From Tetmemena sp. SeJ-2015 (Eukaryota; Ciliophora; Spirotrichea; Sporadotrichida; Oxytrichidae): a DNA stretch of 28,227 nucleotides. Positions 27,990 to 28,227 of this stretch are shown here, in pieces (the first letter of the stretch is position 1; each line of letters opens with the position of its first letter). Location: NCBI GenBank assembly GCA_027382625.1, contig JAJKFJ010023848.1, positions 1-28,227 on the forward strand. Reading direction: 5' to 3'. The notes under the pieces were generated by a model that was given only the letters and a program-made list of their open reading frames with translations, was not told the origin of the DNA and searched no databases. The position numbers and the translations under genes are program-made.

Positions 27990-28227
27990 GGAAGACAATA
28001 TGTGAAGTTAGTCAAATTATATTATCAATTATTAATAGATTTTAAATTAGAGTAAGAATTCATAATTAAATCAATTATCATTTGAGATAGAATTTAATTA
28101 ATACAATTTACTTTTTTAATTAAAAATAAGCGTTTAATTTTAATATAAATAGAAAAATAAATTTAATTCTATATTCTAAATGCCGAATTATAAATTTATT
28201 TTAAAACATTGTTTAATAAAATATTTC
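27990..28227. other. AT-rich right end
   Basis: No supported feature. It probably includes the upstream region of C1. Confidence 0.4.

Noticed and set aside
1..28227. Telomere-bearing (TBE-type) transposon ends or telomeric C4A4 repeats
   Set aside because: No run of CCCCAAAA/GGGGTTTT repeats was seen anywhere in the window.
1..28227. CRISPR array or bacterial operon structure
   Set aside because: No regularly spaced repeats, Shine-Dalgarno-led gene clusters or bacterial coding pattern; the code and introns are those of a ciliate.

Overview
ORGANISM AND CODE. The window is strongly AT-rich (about three quarters A+T by eye) with short islands of coding-like sequence. Under the standard code only short frames exist. 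If TAA and TAG are read as Gln and TGA is the only stop, long, chemically sensible proteins appear in several places, some joined by small GT..AG introns (31-90 nt). That is the nuclear code of many ciliates. Coding stretches are also interrupted by AT-rich segments that shift frame or add TGA stops, and several are flanked by short direct repeats whose collapse restores the frame. I therefore read the window as germline (micronuclear) ciliate DNA, with retained segments (MDSs) separated by internal eliminated sequences (IESs). Coding base composition and intron sizes fit a spirotrich/hypotrich better than Paramecium, but this is inference.

LAYOUT. (1) About 1.7-10.8 kb, minus strand: fragments of one or more large secreted/membrane proteins with beta-helix-like (N/S/F/I-rich) and Cys-rich segments (gene A). 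A charged plus-strand coding segment lies at 3.2-3.5 kb. (2) About 12.0-16.8 kb, minus strand: gene B, with a Cys-rich (furin/EGF-like) ectodomain, several transmembrane helices and a basic Gln/Ser-rich tail. (3) 17.1-18.0 kb: a damaged repeat copy next to an anomalous GC-rich island. (4) 18.5-27.9 kb, minus strand: four diverged tandem paralogs (C4, C3, C2, C1 in increasing coordinate) of an unrecognised charged coiled-coil family with a shared exon plan. Plus-strand coding-like pieces lie at 21.5-22.0 kb.

MAIN RESULT. A roughly 400-bp terminal-inverted-repeat element (family M1) occurs four times (3615-4031, 12788-13195, 17127-about 17440 truncated, 26703-27105). Its ends read TA-TAGYTG or close variants, matching the TAYAGYNR consensus known for Paramecium IESs and Euplotes Tec/IES ends (Tc1/mariner type). 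Three copies sit inside or at the edge of coding sequence. In each case in-silico removal to a single TA leaves an uninterrupted frame across the junction: gene A, gene B and paralog C1. Element lengths are not multiples of three, so this is not a trivial outcome. Family M1 therefore behaves like a MITE domesticated as a precisely excised IES. A second TIR type (M2: 7557-7940 and 15531-16027, ends TATRGGATGAAT) is also TA-bounded.

LIMITS. AT-rich DNA with a single stop codon gives long spurious frames on both strands, so in several places (8.0-9.5 kb, 22.2-24.2 kb) I cannot choose the strand. Exon and MDS edges are approximate unless a splice site or direct repeat is named.
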